Positions 36,963 through 46,017 of a stretch of 64,000 nucleotides of DNA are shown piece by piece. Under the pieces are notes generated by a model. It saw only the letters and a program-made list of their open reading frames with translations. It was not told the origin of the DNA and ran no database searches. The stretch is from NCBI GenBank assembly GCA_025455885.1, contig JALOLR010000002.1:220172-284171 (forward strand). Reading direction: 5' to 3'. Position 1 is the stretch's first letter, and each line of letters begins with the position of its first letter. The position numbers and the translations under genes were made by a program. The stretch comes from Acidimicrobiales bacterium (lineage in GTDB: Bacteria > Actinomycetota > Acidimicrobiia > Acidimicrobiales > Acidimicrobilacustridaceae).

Positions 36963-38137
36963 GAGCGCGGGACCTCGCTCCAGGGGAGCTCCTTGTCGGT
37001 GCGCACGTCCCCGGGAAGGCCCAGGACCCGCTCACCGAGGATGTTGCGCATCACCTCGGAGGTGCCGCCCTCGATGGTGTTCGCCCGGCTGCGCAGGAAC
37101 CGCTGCCCCACCGAGCCGTCGCCCCCTCCGCGCTTCATCGAGTAGGTGCCGTAGAGCATGCCCTCGGACCCGAGCAGCCCCACCGCGAACGCGTAGATCC
37201 GCTGGTTCAGCTCGGCCGACATGAGCTTGCCGATCGATCCCTCCGGCCCCGGCGTGCCCACCCGACGCGCCTGTGCGGCGCGCAGGTTCGTGAGCCGCAG
37301 CACCTCGGCTTCGATCCAGAGACGGGCGAGCTCGTCGCGGGCCACGGCGTCGCCCCCGTGCTCCCGCCAGACCGCCATGGCCTCGGCGATGGCGCCGCTG
37401 CCCTTCGGCGGGGTGCCGCCGCCCAGCGACACGCGCTCGTTCATGAGGGTGGTGAGCGAGACGCCCCACCCCTCGCCGACGTCGCCGAGACGTTCGGCGT
37501 CGGGGATGCGCACGTCGGTGAAGTACACCTCGTTGAACTCGGCGTCGCCGGTCATCTGGCGCAGCGGGCGGACCTCGACGCCCGAGGCGTGCATGTCGAC
37601 CACGAAGTAGGTCATTCCCTTGTGCTTGCGCTGGTCGGGGTCGGAGCGGGCCAGCAGCATCCCGAAGCGGGAGATGTGGGCCAGCGTCGTCCAGACCTTC
37701 TGGCCGTTGACGATCCACTCGTCGCCGTCACGCACCGCCCGGGTGGCGAGCGACGCCACGTCGGAGCCGGCGCCGGGCTCGCTGAAGAGCTGGCACCAGA
37801 CCTCCTCACCGGTGAAGAGGGGACGCAGGTAGCGGTCGCACTGCTCCTCGGACCCGTGACTGAGGACGGTCGGGGCACCCATGCCGTGGCCGATCGGGTT
37901 GCGGGCCCAGGCGTTGGGGCCGCCGGCGGCGCCGATCGCCTCGTCGATCTCCTTCTGGAGCACCGGGGAGAGACCCAACCCACCGCGCCCCTCGGGGAAG
38001 TTCACCCACGCCAACCCCAGGTCGAACTGGGCGCCCAGGAACTCGACGGGATCGCCCTTCGGGTCGTGGAGGGTGAGGAGCTGGTCGAGACGGTGTCGCA
38101 CCAGCTCGGCATCGGTCATCGCATCGGTGGCAGTCAC
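36959..38137 (-). CDS. Acyl-CoA dehydrogenase
   Basis: FAD enzyme that introduces an alpha-beta double bond into an acyl-CoA. The 392-residue protein shows the acyl-CoA dehydrogenase order: helical N-terminal domain, central barrel with CQLFSEPGAGSD and QKVWTT, and the C-terminal helical domain with ANTIEGGTSEVMRNI. GTG at 38137 is chosen over a frame open to 38338 because TACGCT (reverse strand, 38146-38151) lies 8 nt upstream. Substrate unknown; it is shorter than typical methylsuccinyl-CoA dehydrogenases, so I do not assign it to the ethylmalonyl-CoA pathway. Confidence 0.91.
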   Translation of the reverse strand: MTATDAMTDAELVRHRLDQLLTLHDPKGDPVEFLGAQFDLGLAWVNFPEGRGGLGLSPVLQKEIDEAIGAAGGPNAWARNPIGHGMGAPTVLSHGSEEQCDRYLRPLFTGEEVWCQLFSEPGAGSDVASLATRAVRDGDEWIVNGQKVWTTLAHISRFGMLLARSDPDQRKHKGMTYFVVDMHASGVEVRPLRQMTGDAEFNEVYFTDVRIPDAERLGDVGEGWGVSLTTLMNERVSLGGGTPPKGSGAIAEAMAVWREHGGDAVARDELARLWIEAEVLRLTNLRAAQARRVGTPGPEGSIGKLMSAELNQRIYAFAVGLLGSEGMLYGTYSMKRGGGDGSVGQRFLRSRANTIEGGTSEVMRNILGERVLGLPGDVRTDKELPWSEVPRS

Positions 38138-38172
38138 GGCCGTCGAGCGTAGTGGGGTGCCCGGCGCCGGGC

Positions 38173-38709
38173 TCAGTCGCCGAGCCCGGCGCGGAACGCC
38201 GTCCAGCTCGGCCACGACTCGGGCACCGTGCCGCGGCCGTAGGACCGGGCCGGCCAGTCGGCGGGTGGCTGGTCGAGCGGGTTGGTGTCGAGGACCTCGC
38301 CGTACCAGAGCTCGTGGACGCGTCGCACGAAGTACCACCTCCCGTCCCGGCGCTCGTAGGTGTCGCGGTAGAGGATGGCCTGGCGGATCATGCGCCCGTC
38401 CTCCTCGACGTCGGCGCGGCAGTACACGGCCCCGGTGGCGTGGTCGTCGTCGACCAGGTCGATGGCGTGCGTGCCGACGTGGAGCATGGACGCGCCGATC
38501 GCCCCGAGCGAGGCGCGGAACGACGCGGCAAGCGCCTCCCGGCCCCTGGCATCGCGACCCACCCGGACGTCGTCGACGAAGAGCTCGACGAGGGCGTCGA
38601 TGTCGCGGGAGTCGACCGCGACCGCGTAGCGGGCCGCCAGCTGGCGGATCTGCTCGTGCGCCCAGAGCTCGCGGACCATCCGGGGCACGTCGTCGATCGG
38701 CTCGGCCAT
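38173..38709 (-). CDS. SnoaL/NTF2-like protein
   Basis: A 178-residue NTF2-fold protein: LAARYAVAVDSRDIDALVELFVDDV is the typical first helix pair, and TYERRDGRWYFVRR a typical strand pair. Relatives include isomerases, dehydratases and limonene epoxide hydrolases; many have no known activity. ATG at 38709 is chosen over a GTG at 38718 because the latter overlaps TACGGT (reverse strand, 38717-38722), which sits 7 nt before the ATG. It lies 35 nt upstream of the acyl-CoA dehydrogenase gene on the same strand. Confidence 0.85.
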   Translation of the reverse strand: MAEPIDDVPRMVRELWAHEQIRQLAARYAVAVDSRDIDALVELFVDDVRVGRDARGREALAASFRASLGAIGASMLHVGTHAIDLVDDDHATGAVYCRADVEEDGRMIRQAILYRDTYERRDGRWYFVRRVHELWYGEVLDTNPLDQPPADWPARSYGRGTVPESWPSWTAFRAGLGD

Positions 38710-38804
38710 GGGGGCCACCGTAGGTCCGCCCGCTGCGCGGCCGGGGACCGGCGAGACCCGGGGTTCGCGCCGCTCAAGTCCGGCCCCGGAAGGGTCGATG
38801 CCGC

Positions 38805-39782
38805 GTGGACGCCGTCCGATCGATCGGTCCCACCATGCACCTCGGCTCCCTGCCCGTCCGCACCCGACCTTCGCGCCGCCGCCGGATCGCCATGCTGGCC
38901 GGACTGGTCGCCCTGGTGCTCGTGGCCGCTGCCTGCCGGCCCGACACCACCGTGTTCCAGGACGTCCGCCAGTCGAACGGGGCGCTCATCGGCATCCAGG
39001 GCGCGCACAGCGCCGGCGGGACGATGGGCGTCGACATCGTGCTGGGCGTGGACAACTACAACCCGTGCCACGAGCAGTGGGACGGCACCGCCGGCGTCGC
39101 CTACAACGACACCTTCTACGGGGCGTGCGTCGACTCGCGTATGGGTCGGACCAGCTACTACCGGACGGCCGCCTACGGCCCCGGCACCGCCGGGATCGCC
39201 GGGGGCGTCGTGTTCGGCGGCGCCGACTGGAACGTCTGCCAGGGCGCGTGGTGGTGTCCGAGCGACGACCCGCTCCTCGTGCACGGGTGGAGCAACAAGG
39301 CCACCGGCTGGGCCCTCGAGTTCTACCCGTCGAGCCCGAACGAGGGGGGCGTGCGCATCCAGGGCGGCTTCCCGGCGCGCACCCCCGACGGACGGGCGTG
39401 GAGCGGCCCACTCGGCGCGATGCGCCCGGTCCGGGCCGATCAGCCCGGCGCCTTCCGGCTGAGCGGATGGGTCCACGGCGGGCCGTGGCCCGCCGACCGC
39501 TGGGAGATCCAGGCCTTCCAGACCGACCCGCTCACCCAGGTCACGTCGGCGTTCTACCCCGAGCAGGGCTTCTCGCTGACCCGCAACGTCGGCAACACGT
39601 TCTCCTCCTGGCCCATGCTGACCGGCAACTACAAGCTCTACGTCTGGGACAACGCCACCGGGGAGCACTACGTCATCTACCGCTCGCTCGGCCCGGGATC
39701 GTCGATCGTGATCACCCCCGGCGCCCCGTGCTTCGGGCTGGCCGACGCCCGCGACCCCGCCAGCGACGCCCGGCGCTGCTGA
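38805..39782 (+). CDS. Putative secreted lipoprotein of unknown function
   Basis: A 325-residue protein with a basic n-region (RTRPSRRRR), hydrophobic core and lipobox LVAAAC (Cys44), so probably anchored to the outer face of the membrane. The mature part is rich in Gly, Trp, Tyr and Asn, with several Cys (NPCHEQW, YGACVD, NVCQGAWWC) and aromatic strand-like segments, resembling a carbohydrate-binding or beta-sandwich protein, but no family is recognised. GTG 38805 with GGAAGGG about 10 nt upstream; an ATG at 38835 is an alternative start nearer the signal peptide. Confidence 0.72.
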   Translation: MDAVRSIGPTMHLGSLPVRTRPSRRRRIAMLAGLVALVLVAAACRPDTTVFQDVRQSNGALIGIQGAHSAGGTMGVDIVLGVDNYNPCHEQWDGTAGVAYNDTFYGACVDSRMGRTSYYRTAAYGPGTAGIAGGVVFGGADWNVCQGAWWCPSDDPLLVHGWSNKATGWALEFYPSSPNEGGVRIQGGFPARTPDGRAWSGPLGAMRPVRADQPGAFRLSGWVHGGPWPADRWEIQAFQTDPLTQVTSAFYPEQGFSLTRNVGNTFSSWPMLTGNYKLYVWDNATGEHYVIYRSLGPGSSIVITPGAPCFGLADARDPASDARRC

Positions 39783-39785
39783 CGC

Positions 39786-40700
39786 TCAGCGGGACCGGGC
39801 GCGGGCGACGACTGCGGCGACGAAGCGATCGGCGGCCGGCGGGTCGACGGGCAGGAAGAACGACGGCTCGAACAGCTCGGCCTCGAGGAGCACGTCGGAT
39901 CCGTCGTCGGTGCGCACGAGGTCGAAGCGCTCGTAGAGCAGCTCGCCACCTGGTGCGAGCCAGCCGCGCTCGACGGCGATCGAGCCCACGACCGCCGAGG
40001 CCTGCTCCACGACCGCGGCCTCGTGCGGCGAGAGGGACGTCACCGTGATCTCCTCGCGGTAGGCGCCCCCGTGCAGTGCCCCGTCGTCCGCCAGGATCGG
40101 TCCCTTGCGGAACGTGTGCGACACGGTGCCGTCGAACAGGACCGCCGATCGCTCACCGGCGCGACCGACGGAACGGGCGTAGGGCTGCACCATCACCACC
40201 AGGCCCCGCCCGAGGATGTCGCGCCCGAGGGCCACCGCCGCCGCGGAGCCCACCGGGAAGCGGCCGGTGAGTCGGCTGCCGGCCGACACGCTCGGCTTCA
40301 ACACCACCTCACCGTTCCCCTCGCCCGCCGCGGCGATCGCCGCGGGAAGCTCGGCGTCGTCGTCGACGAACGTGGTGGGCACCACCGGGACCCCGCGCCC
40401 GGCGAGGTCGACGAGGTAGCGCTTGTCGAGGTTCCAGCGGATCAGTCCGGGAGGGTTGTGAACGGTCGGGAGCCCGTCGACGACGCCGAGCCATGCACCG
40501 AAGTCGGCGATCCGTTCGCAGTAGTCCCAGGGGCTGCGCACCACGACCAGGTCGAACGCCGCCCACGCGACGTCCGGGTCGTCCCACGCCGCACGGACGA
40601 CGTCGACCCCGGCACGGGCGAACGCCTCGTCGAGGAGAGGACGATCGACGTCATCGACCAGCACCCTCGCGTCCGAGGTCGTCACCAGCGCCACCCGCAC
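39786..40700 (-). CDS. ATP-grasp enzyme, RimK-like
   Basis: A 304-residue ATP-grasp protein: N-terminal pre-ATP-grasp half with the VVVRSPWDY segment, then WNLDKRYLVDLAGRGVPVVPT, EVVLKPSVSAGSR (ATP-binding Lys and loop) and LLEAELFEPSFF as the metal/phosphate end. Such enzymes ligate an acyl phosphate to an amine; the substrates are unknown. The GTG at 40700 has TACGGT (reverse strand, 40708-40713) 7 nt upstream; the frame is open far further, but only as antisense of the neighbour. Convergent with the lipoprotein gene, only 3 nt apart. Confidence 0.86.
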   Translation of the reverse strand: MRVALVTTSDARVLVDDVDRPLLDEAFARAGVDVVRAAWDDPDVAWAAFDLVVVRSPWDYCERIADFGAWLGVVDGLPTVHNPPGLIRWNLDKRYLVDLAGRGVPVVPTTFVDDDAELPAAIAAAGEGNGEVVLKPSVSAGSRLTGRFPVGSAAAVALGRDILGRGLVVMVQPYARSVGRAGERSAVLFDGTVSHTFRKGPILADDGALHGGAYREEITVTSLSPHEAAVVEQASAVVGSIAVERGWLAPGGELLYERFDLVRTDDGSDVLLEAELFEPSFFLPVDPPAADRFVAAVVARARSR

Positions 40701-40790
40701 GACCGCCACCGTACCGACGGGCCGCCGCCACCGGGATCGGGGACGACGCGAGCGGGGACGCCCGGAGCACCGGCCCCTAACCTCGGCCCG
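40701..40790. promoter_or_regulatory. Divergent promoter region ATP-grasp/luciferase-like gene
   Basis: Reverse TACGGT (40708-40713) is 7 nt from the ATP-grasp start; forward TAACCT (40778-40783) is 7 nt from the ATG at 40791. No ribosome sites on either side. Confidence 0.5.
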
Positions 40791-41795
40791 ATGACCACGC
40801 TGCCGCCGCCCGCCTCGCCGGCGCCCTCGGCGCCCTTCGGTGCGCACTCGGTGTCGCTGCGGCTCTACCCCCACAACGAGCTGCGCGCGCCGGAGGTCGT
40901 CGCCGAGCTGTGCGGGCAGGCGGCCCGAGCCGTCGACGCCGGCTTCGACGGGGTGATGACCAGCGAGCACCACGGAGGGTTCGCCGGCTATCTGCCCAAC
41001 CCGCTCCAGGTCACCGGATGGCAGCTCGACGCCATGACCGGTGGCTGGGCGGCGCCGTGCCCGCTGCTGCTCCCGCTGCGCCCCGTCGGCCTGTTGGCCG
41101 AGGAGGTCGCCTGGCTCGACGCCCGCTTCCCGGGTCGGGTGGGGCTGGGCGTGGGTCCCGGGTCGCTCGAGCTCGACTTCGAGGCCATGGACCTCGACCT
41201 CGCCGACGCCGTGCCGTCCTTCGTCCGCGACCTTCCCCGCCTGGCGGACATGCTGAGCGGCCGGGAGCTCGGCCCACTGGCCGGCGACCGCGCCCTCGCC
41301 GGGCTGGCCGTCGACGGTCGGTCGATCCCGCTGGTGAGCACGGCCATGAGCCCCGGCGCGGCCCGGCGGGCCGCCTCGGTCGGCGCCGGGGTGATCTACG
41401 ACGGGGCCAGCCTCACCTCCCGGTTGCGGAGGCTGTCCGAGGCCCACGAGGACGCCGGCGGTGGCGGCCCGCGGGTCCTCGTGCGTCGGGTGTGGCTCGG
41501 GGAGCCGCCGGCCGACGCGTTCGCGGCGCAGTCCGACGTCTACCGGGGCTACACGCCGGCCGAGCGCCAACAGCACTGGCAGGGCTCGGGGTGGCTGTGC
41601 GACGACGACCCCGACGCCATCGCCGAGGCCTTGGCCGCGGCGCTCCGGGACAGCCGGTCGGACTGCCTCAACCTGCGCATCCACGCCCCGGGGGTGAGCC
41701 CCGGGCAGGCCCGCGACCAGATCGCGGCGTTGGGTGAGACCGTCCTCCCCCGACTGCGGAGCCGCCTGACCGCCACCGCGGGGGTCGACCGGTGA
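40791..41795 (+). CDS. LLM-class (luciferase-like) flavin-dependent oxidoreductase
   Basis: A 334-residue bacterial-luciferase-like TIM-barrel protein. FDGVMTSEHHGGFAGYLPNP near the N-terminus and RFPGRVGLGVGPGSLELDFEAM are family-typical flavin-site segments; F420 or FMN could be the cofactor. ATG at 40791 with TAACCT 7 nt upstream. It overlaps the alpha-galactosidase gene by four bases (GTGA), an unusual pairing. Substrate unknown. Confidence 0.86.
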   Translation: MTTLPPPASPAPSAPFGAHSVSLRLYPHNELRAPEVVAELCGQAARAVDAGFDGVMTSEHHGGFAGYLPNPLQVTGWQLDAMTGGWAAPCPLLLPLRPVGLLAEEVAWLDARFPGRVGLGVGPGSLELDFEAMDLDLADAVPSFVRDLPRLADMLSGRELGPLAGDRALAGLAVDGRSIPLVSTAMSPGAARRAASVGAGVIYDGASLTSRLRRLSEAHEDAGGGGPRVLVRRVWLGEPPADAFAAQSDVYRGYTPAERQQHWQGSGWLCDDDPDAIAEALAAALRDSRSDCLNLRIHAPGVSPGQARDQIAALGETVLPRLRSRLTATAGVDR

Positions 41796-43594
41796 AGCTC
41801 GCGCTCGACCGGATCGAGGTCGACGGCGGCGGCTCGGTGCGCCTGGCCGGTCCGTGGGGTCGCGACGAGGGGCTCCGGGGCTTCTCGACCACGTTCACCG
41901 GACCCGAGCGCTGGCCCGACGGCACCCTCCCGGCCGGAGCGGAAGGGGAACGCTGGAGTTGGAGCGTGGCCGAGGACGGCGGCACGCCGCGGCCGGTCCG
42001 CTCGGCGTCCGTGGTGTTCCGGGTCGTCGACGCCCACGGCCCGTTGCGCATGTTCCGCCACGGCTACCAGTCGTGGAGCCCGTGCGGCACGGCCGTGTTC
42101 GGCGTCGACCACGACCCGTCCACCGCGCCGGGGTCGTTGGAGCTGCTCAGCGGGGCCCACCAGGCCGACCAACGCCGGGTGGTCGACCCCGAGGAGCTGC
42201 GCTCGGAGTGGGTGACCGTGCTCGTCGACGACGATGCCTCGCCGGTGGTCCTGGGCTTCACCGCGGGGACCAGCCACGACGGCACGTTCCGGCTGCGCCA
42301 CGGTGCCCACGGCCCAGAGCTGTGGTGCGAGGCCTTCCTCGGCGACGCCCTGCTCGGCGTCGACGAGCGCCGGGAGCTCCACGACCTCGTGGTCGCTTCC
42401 GGGGCGGACGCCGAAGCGCTCCTGGCGGGGTGGGCCCGACTGGCCGGGGAAGTGGGGGCCGCCCGGGTCGACGCGCCCTTCCAGGTCGGCTGGTGCAGCT
42501 GGTACCACTACTTCCACGACGTCACCGAAGCCGACCTCGACGCCAACCTGGCCCTCGCCGACGGGTGGCCCTTCGACGTGTTCCAGCTCGACGACGGCTA
42601 CCAGTCCGCCATCGGCGACTGGCTGACCACCAACGAGCGCTTCCCGTCGGAGCTCGACGCCATCGCCGGGCGGATCGCCGCCGCGGGGCGGCGACCCGGC
42701 ATCTGGCTGGCGCCCTTCCTCGCCGCCCCCGACTCCGAGGTGGCCACCCGCCACCCGGACTGGCTGGCCCGCACCGCCGACGGCGATCCGCTCGTCACCA
42801 TGTTCAACCCCCCCTGGGAAGGGGATCTCCAGGGGTTCATGTACGGGCTCGACACCACCCATCCCGAGGTCGTCGACCACCTCGAGCGCGTGGCCGAGAC
42901 CCTCGTGGTCGCGGGCTTCTCCTACCTCAAGCTGGACTTCACGTTCGCCCCGTCCTTCGACGGGCGTTGGCACGACCGCGGACGCACCCCGGCCGAGCGG
43001 GTCCGTTCGGGCTACGAGGCCGTGCGACGGGGAGCCGACCGGGGGGCGGTCACGGCCGGCGGATCGACGCCGGCCTTCCTGCTCGGCTGCGGGGCGCCGC
43101 TGGCTCCCGTGGTCGGCGTGGTGGACGGGAACCGCATCGGCGCCGACGTCGCCCCGTCGTGGCCGGTCGAGGCGTCCACCCAGCCGTTACCCGGCTATCG
43201 GGAGAGCCAGCCCTCCACGATGAACGCCTGGCGCAACACCGCCGCCCGGTCCTTCATGCACCGGCGGCTCTGGCTGAACGACCCCGACTGCCTGATGCTG
43301 CGCAGCGACGAGACCGAGTTGGGCGTCGACGCCGCCCGCACCTGGGCGACGGCGGTAGCCGTGTCGGGTGGGATGGCGTTGGTGTCCGACGACCTCGCGC
43401 TGCTCGGGCCCGACGCCCGGCGGCTCCTCGACGAGACGCTCGAACTCGGTCGGACCGCCGACCGCGCCGCCCGCGAGGGCGAGGTCGCCGTCCCGCTCGG
43501 CCTGCTCGACGGCGAGATGCCCGCCGGCATCGCGTCGCCGGCCGGGCACCTGCGCGTCGACCCGGCATCGGGGCGGTCGACGCTCAGACGATGA
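41792..43594 (+). CDS. GH36-family alpha-galactosidase-like glycoside hydrolase
   Basis: A 600-residue retaining glycosidase with an N-terminal beta-sandwich (with HGYQSWSP), a central TIM barrel and a short C-terminal domain. The predicted nucleophile is Asp382 in YLKLDFTFAP and the acid/base Asp452 in RIGADVAPSW; WCSWYHYF and FQLDDGYQ are substrate-site segments. No signal peptide, so cytoplasmic. Removes terminal alpha-galactosyl groups from oligosaccharides if activity follows the family. GTG start coupled to the luciferase-like gene. Overlaps the convergent ABC gene by 11 nt. Confidence 0.88.
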   Translation: MKLALDRIEVDGGGSVRLAGPWGRDEGLRGFSTTFTGPERWPDGTLPAGAEGERWSWSVAEDGGTPRPVRSASVVFRVVDAHGPLRMFRHGYQSWSPCGTAVFGVDHDPSTAPGSLELLSGAHQADQRRVVDPEELRSEWVTVLVDDDASPVVLGFTAGTSHDGTFRLRHGAHGPELWCEAFLGDALLGVDERRELHDLVVASGADAEALLAGWARLAGEVGAARVDAPFQVGWCSWYHYFHDVTEADLDANLALADGWPFDVFQLDDGYQSAIGDWLTTNERFPSELDAIAGRIAAAGRRPGIWLAPFLAAPDSEVATRHPDWLARTADGDPLVTMFNPPWEGDLQGFMYGLDTTHPEVVDHLERVAETLVVAGFSYLKLDFTFAPSFDGRWHDRGRTPAERVRSGYEAVRRGADRGAVTAGGSTPAFLLGCGAPLAPVVGVVDGNRIGADVAPSWPVEASTQPLPGYRESQPSTMNAWRNTAARSFMHRRLWLNDPDCLMLRSDETELGVDAARTWATAVAVSGGMALVSDDLALLGPDARRLLDETLELGRTADRAAREGEVAVPLGLLDGEMPAGIASPAGHLRVDPASGRSTLRR

Positions 43595-45464
43595 GCTCGC
43601 CCAACTCGCCTCGCACCAGCGTGCGGTAGAGCTCGGCGTAGAGGCCCTCGGCGGCGAGCAGGTCCTCGTGCCGACCGTGCTCGACCAGACGGCCCTCGTC
43701 GAGCACGAGGATCTGGTCGGCGTTGGCGATGGTGGACAGCCGGTGGGCGATCACGAGGGCGGTCCGACCCTCGAGCGCGGTGGCCAGCGCCCGCTGCACC
43801 AGCGCCTCGTTCTCGCTGTCGAGGTGGCTGGTGGCCTCGTCGAGGATCACGACGGCCGGGTCCTTCACGAGCACGCGGGCGATGGCCAACCGCTGCTTCT
43901 CGCCGCCGGAGAGCCGGTAGCCCCGCTCCCCCACGACGGTGTCGTAGCCGTCGGGGAGGGCGGCGATGACGTCGTGGACCTGCGCGGCGCGACAGGCCTG
44001 GACGATCTCGTCGTCGGTGGCGTCGGGGCGGGCGTAGCGCAGGTTCGCCGCCACCGTGTCGTGGAAGAGGTGGGGGTCCTGGCTGACCACGCCGACGGCG
44101 CCGCGCAGCGAGTCGAGGGTGACGTCGCGCACGTCGTGGCCGTCGATGCGCACCGCGCCACCGGTCACGTCGTAGAGCCGGGGCACGAGGGAGCTGAGCG
44201 TCGTCTTGCCGGCCCCCGAGGGCCCGACGAGGGCGACCAGGTCGCCGGGTTCGGCGGTGGCGGTGATCCGGTGGAGCACCTCGACCCCGGCCCTTGCGTC
44301 GAGTTCCTCGCCACCGGGACCCTCGAGCGACGCCAGCGACACCTCGCTCGCCGCGGGGTAGCGGAACGTGACGTCGTCGAACTCGATGCGGCCGGTCACC
44401 GCCGGCAGGGCGACGGCGTCGGGCCGGTCGGCGATGGGGTTGTCCATGTCGAGGACCTCGAAGACCCGGTCGAAGGACACGAGCGCCGTCATGATGTCGA
44501 CACGGGCGTTGGACAGCCCGGTGAGCGGCGCGTAGATCTGGGTGACGAGCGCGGCCAGGGCGACCATGGTGCCGAGGGTGATGGTGCCCCTGATGACGAG
44601 CTCGCCACCGAGCCAGTAGACGAGCGCCGTGCCGATCGCCCCGACGAGGGTGAGGGCGATGACGAAGGTCCGGCCGTAGAGGGCGCTCTTGATGCCGATG
44701 TCACGGACCCGCCCGGCCCGACCCGAGAACTCCTCGGACTCGCGGGTGCGGTGACCGAAGAGCTTGACGAGCAGGGCGCCCGAGACGTTGAAGCGCTCGG
44801 TCATCGTGGTGTTCATCGAGGCGTTGAGGTTGAAGCCCTCCCGGGTCATCGACGACAGACGCCGACCGACGCGCTTGGCCGGGACGATGAAGATGGGCAG
44901 CACCACGAGGGTGAGCAGGGTGAGGCGCCACTCGAGGAGCAGCATGGCCACGAGGGTCGTCGTGAGGACGATGAAGTTCGACACCACCGACCCGAGCGTG
45001 GTGGTGACGGCGCGCTGGGCGCCGATCACGTCGTTGTTGACTCGGCTCATCAACGCGCCGGTCTGGGTGCGGGTGAAGAACGCGATCGGCATGGCCGACA
45101 CGTGGTCGAAGAGCCGCACCCGCAGGTCGTAGATGAGGCCCTCCCCGATGCGGGCGGAGTAGAAGCGCTCGACGAACGACAACAGGGCCGCTCCGAGCGC
45201 GGCGGCGACGATGAAGGCCGCCAGGACGGTGAGCATCGTGCCGTCGGCCTGCGGGATGGCGATGTCGATGATCCGGCGCAGCAGCAGCGCGGGGACCAGG
45301 GCGAGCAGGGCCTGGGCGATGATCACGAGGACGAAGGCGACGAGCGCGCCCCGGTAGGGCCGGGCGAAGGCGAGGACCCGGCGGACGGTGCGGCGACCGA
45401 CCTTCACCCCCTTCACCTGCGAAGCGTCGGATCCCATCAGCATGTGCGGCGACTGGTGCATCAT
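43584..45464 (-). CDS. ABC exporter, fused membrane and ATPase domains
   Basis: A 626-residue type IV (MsbA/BmrA-like) half transporter: six membrane segments (about 35-330), then an ATPase domain with Walker A GPSGAGKTT, signature LSGGE, Walker B VVILDEATSHLD and the H-loop AHRLST. A 20-residue acidic insertion (EGPGGEELDARAG) follows the first strand of the ATPase domain. It works as a homodimer or heterodimer; no partner is adjacent. Start ATG at 45464 (a second ATG follows at 45461); TAGCCT lies about 10 nt upstream (reverse strand, 45475-45480). The longer frame would run into tRNA-Ser. Confidence 0.88.
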   Translation of the reverse strand: MMHQSPHMLMGSDASQVKGVKVGRRTVRRVLAFARPYRGALVAFVLVIIAQALLALVPALLLRRIIDIAIPQADGTMLTVLAAFIVAAALGAALLSFVERFYSARIGEGLIYDLRVRLFDHVSAMPIAFFTRTQTGALMSRVNNDVIGAQRAVTTTLGSVVSNFIVLTTTLVAMLLLEWRLTLLTLVVLPIFIVPAKRVGRRLSSMTREGFNLNASMNTTMTERFNVSGALLVKLFGHRTRESEEFSGRAGRVRDIGIKSALYGRTFVIALTLVGAIGTALVYWLGGELVIRGTITLGTMVALAALVTQIYAPLTGLSNARVDIMTALVSFDRVFEVLDMDNPIADRPDAVALPAVTGRIEFDDVTFRYPAASEVSLASLEGPGGEELDARAGVEVLHRITATAEPGDLVALVGPSGAGKTTLSSLVPRLYDVTGGAVRIDGHDVRDVTLDSLRGAVGVVSQDPHLFHDTVAANLRYARPDATDDEIVQACRAAQVHDVIAALPDGYDTVVGERGYRLSGGEKQRLAIARVLVKDPAVVILDEATSHLDSENEALVQRALATALEGRTALVIAHRLSTIANADQILVLDEGRLVEHGRHEDLLAAEGLYAELYRTLVRGELGELIV

Positions 45465-45534
45465 CAGGAGGACGAGGCTATGGCCCGAACGCGCCGCCGA
45501 CGCCCTGGGGGCGCCGGCGGTGGGTGGTGTGAGG

Positions 45535-45624
45535 TGGCGGAGAGTGTGGGATTCGAACCCACGGTGAGCCGAAACCCACAACGGCTTTCGAGGCCGCCCC
45601 ATTCGTCCGCTCTGGCAACTCTCC
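45535..45624 (-). tRNA. tRNA-Ser (anticodon CGA)
   Basis: A 90-nt class II tRNA on the reverse strand: acceptor starts GGAGAGT, anticodon loop CTCGAAA gives CGA, long variable arm GTTGTGGGTTTCGGCTCACC, T-arm GTGGG-TTCGAAT-CCCAC and an encoded CCA end. Confidence 0.95.
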
Positions 45625-45678
45625 GTCGGCGACCCTATCGGGGGCCTGCGGGATCGGGCCAGATGGATGACACGCCGC

Positions 45679-46017
45679 TCAGCGTCGGATCGGGGTGTCG
45701 GTGGACGCCTCGATCCGACGCTCCAGCTCGATGATGCGGCTCAGGGCCGCACCCGTGAAGCCCTGTCGGGCGAGCGCTTCGGCCGCCGCCAGCCGCTCGA
45801 TGTCCTGGCGGGAGTAACGGCGCTGGTTGCCCGACGGGCGGGCGCTCTCCTGCGCAGCGGCGATCTCGAGACGACGAAGGGCCTGGGTCCCGATGCCCAA
45901 CAGCTCGGCCACGACGCCGACGGTGTACAACGGCTCGGCGGGATCGTCGAGGCGTTCCCGCCAGGAGGGGGCCGCGTCACGCCGCGGCCGACCCGACCCC
46001 CTCCCGGCGGCGGTCAC
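45679..46017 (-). CDS. hspR: MerR-family regulator, HspR-like
   Basis: A 112-residue MerR-type DNA-binding protein. The HTH segment LYTVGVVAELLGIGTQALRRLE and the wing NQRRYSRQDIERL match HspR, the actinobacterial repressor of heat-shock genes that binds HAIR sites. A short dimerisation helix (SRIIELERRIEA) ends the protein. The GTG start (46017) overlaps the TGA of hsp20, so both are translated from one mRNA. Being downstream of an Hsp20 gene rather than dnaK suggests a dedicated repressor of this small heat-shock protein. Confidence 0.83.
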   Translation of the reverse strand: MTAAGRGSGRPRRDAAPSWRERLDDPAEPLYTVGVVAELLGIGTQALRRLEIAAAQESARPSGNQRRYSRQDIERLAAAEALARQGFTGAALSRIIELERRIEASTDTPIRR

